This document shows positions 62,408 to 64,000 of a DNA stretch of 64,000 nucleotides, piece by piece. The position numbers were made by a program, and so were the translations under genes. The notes under the pieces were generated by a model that did no database searches, was not told the DNA's origin, and saw only the letters and a list, made by a program, of their open reading frames with translations. The number at the start of each line of letters is the position of its first letter. The stretch's first letter is position 1. The DNA is from Azolla caroliniana (lineage: Eukaryota; Polypodiophyta): assembly GCA_043228905.1 (NCBI GenBank), contig JBHGNT010000015.1:12400001-12464000 (forward strand), read 5' to 3'.

Positions 62408-63746
62408 AAATTAGATAGATAGATGGTTAGAGTTTGTAATTCCATCGATTAATCTATCACTATTTATGAAAACAAGAGAATGAGCTAGTGTGTGCGCTTG
62501 AACAGGGCCTCCTATCCGTGTCGGATTCACCCCTGATGCTGGCAGAGGTGTTTTCGCAACTCGAGAAATCCGCACAGGTGAACTCATCCACACCGCAGAG
62601 CCCCTGGTGTCACATCCATCGCTTCAAAACCTCACAAAGGTACCACCACCACATCCTTCCTTTCTCTTGGAATCTTGGACTATGTTGTTGTGAATCTCTT
62701 TTGCTGTTTTCACATTATTGGATTTGACATAGCTGAAATGTAAAATAGCTTGATGGAAGAAAAAACAGTTATTTTTGCTTGTTCTAAACATCAACTTGCC
62801 CTCACACTTAAATTTATGCTGCCCTGGAGCCTAAGTGTTGCTGCACAAGAGCCATGTGTGAGGTTGAATATACTGACCTATGGGCCAAGAATCATGGAAC
62901 TTGATGTTTTGAGCATAGGAAGCTAGGTGAGAGTGGGAAAAATTTATGCAATTCTTACACATAGAAATGAGAAATCACTCAACTGATGCAGTCTAGTATA
63001 TCCACATTTGCTAGATACGTTTGGAAATCATTCAATTTCTTTTTGTGAGTTCCATTGACTGATTCAATAAAGATCAAGACTGCAGGGTTGCAGTTAGAGT
63101 TCATTTGAAGATCATTATAATAAGATTATGTAATGGCCGTGAATCTCTTGGATGATGTCACTGAAAATGAGAGACTGTTCATCCATGACCTACTTAAGGC
63201 ATTGTGCCATCAAGGGAAAATGCATGAAGTGCGCAATAAACCGATCCTGCATGTTGGCATGCCTTTTCTTAGGCAGATTAGCAAAAAGGTCCTGCCAAGT
63301 TATACTTTTTATTTTTACTATGTATTTCCTTTTCGGAAAGTTGGAAATAGATTAGTAGAATGAGTCTATTGTGAGATACATCAAAAAATCACCCTGCTTG
63401 GTTGCAGATTAATCATCCTAGAATGCATCCTTGAGATTGATAATTAAATGAGGCATATTTTCTGGACATTTTGTTAAATTTGAGTTGTTTTATGGCATGA
63501 TGCCCTTAATAGTTAGAAATCTGTGGGATCAGAACCCTATACAACTGCATTTAAAGAGGTTGCTTTGGAATTATTGACATGAACTGGAGATATGATGAGC
63601 GATGAAGACTTGTTTGGAATATCTTCAAGTCTAGAAAATATTTCTTGATTAATTTCTGTTAGAGAAGATTCTGGAACATTCTAGAATGACTTGATGCTTC
63701 TGAAACTTTTCTTCAAGCTAGAAATTAATTAAATTGTTTTTAGAGA
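61521..63746. other. intergenic, no gene supported
   Basis: It contains a (GATA)n microsatellite (62365-62425). A GC-richer stretch at about 62505-62640 follows an AG and could be an exon (frame GLLSVSDSPLMLAEVFSQLE), and another open frame runs at 63133-63363, but I recognise neither and can link them to no gene model. Confidence 0.4.
62365..62425. repeat. (GATA)n microsatellite
   Basis: Interrupted GATA units, about 12 in total. Confidence 0.9.
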
Positions 63747-64000
63747 ACCCCAAGTTATCTGATGCAATCACACAGACATTAGAACATTAGTAATCTTCCC
63801 CGATGGGTGTTGAGATAGTTCCCAAACATGTGTGAGAAAAGCTGTTAATAGCAGCAGCGGAACAATTGTAAGAAAAAACAGACACTGCCAAGCTGTGAGA
63901 AGGCTGTTAGACAGCAGGTGCACCCCAAGTTATCTGATGCAATCACACAGACATTAGAACATTAGTAATCTTCCCCGATGGGTGTTGAGATAGTTCCCAA
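63747..64000. repeat. 79-bp perfect direct repeat, period 175 bp
   Basis: ACCCCAAGTTATCTGATGCA begins at 63747 and 63922. The sequence is identical for the 79 bases up to the window end, so the true repeat may be longer. About 96 bp of unique sequence separates the copies. Confidence 0.9.

Noticed and set aside
62488-62727. GC-richer frame GLLSVSDSPLMLAEVFSQLE, possible exon
   Set aside because: It has a plausible AG before it and GT after it, but I recognise no family and can connect it to no other exon.
63133-63363. 76-codon plus-strand frame
   Set aside because: Not recognised, AT-rich surroundings, no gene model.

Overview
This window is nuclear DNA of a flowering plant. The evidence is three intron-bearing plant genes with GT-AG introns: a plastid phylloquinone methyltransferase, a PP2A catalytic subunit and a classical arabinogalactan protein. 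Ty1/copia and L1-type LINE retrotransposons and many GA/GT microsatellites agree with this. I cannot name the species. I see no CRISPR array, rRNA gene, complete tRNA gene or bacterial-style operon.

Region 1 (1-19.1 kb) is a graveyard of LTR retrotransposons. Four copies of one copia family (here family A: 1-640 minus, 3257-7312 plus, 9416-13218 minus, 16466-19068 minus) keep their 5' ends (LTR, tRNA-iMet primer site, gag), and none shows its 3' LTR. They are interleaved with two fragments of a TNT1-like copia (family B: 641-2393, 7313-9415), the 5' end of a third LTR family (family C: 2394-3256) and a gypsy-like gag-protease fragment (about 15650-16465). Between them lie a decayed N4/N6-adenine-type DNA methyltransferase pseudogene (13223-13850) and a hAT-like non-autonomous element (14573-15219, perfect 8-bp target duplication).

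Region 2 (20.2-35.2 kb) holds two divergently transcribed housekeeping genes. MENG (26783 to 20185, minus, 8 exons, 281 codons) carries a 5-kb first intron loaded with a hAT MITE, a LINE fragment and tandem duplications. The PP2A catalytic subunit gene (30694-35203, plus, 12 exons, 315 codons) is intact through its C-terminal TPDYFL.

Region 3 (39.4-46.6 kb) holds an L1-type LINE (family LINE-A) with an open ORF1, a frameshifted ORF2 and a head-to-tail second copy of its 3' end, followed by a minus-strand fragment of another LINE clade (LINE-B). Region 4 (46.6-54.9 kb) has no gene that I can support; it has tandem duplications, a perfect 26-bp hairpin and a G-quadruplex motif.

Region 5 (54.9-56 kb) is a two-exon classical AGP gene whose GPI-anchor signal sits on its own exon. 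Region 6 (58.4-61.5 kb) is a second, 5'-truncated LINE-A copy. Part of its reverse-transcriptase domain has been amplified into a 172-bp tandem array that abuts a TNT1-like copia integrase fragment. The last 2.5 kb is non-coding as far as I can tell and ends in a perfect 79-bp direct repeat.

The most unusual signals are the nucleosome-length satellite-like array born from a LINE RT domain, the repeated association of LINE-A ends with (GA)n tracts, and the methyltransferase pseudogene.
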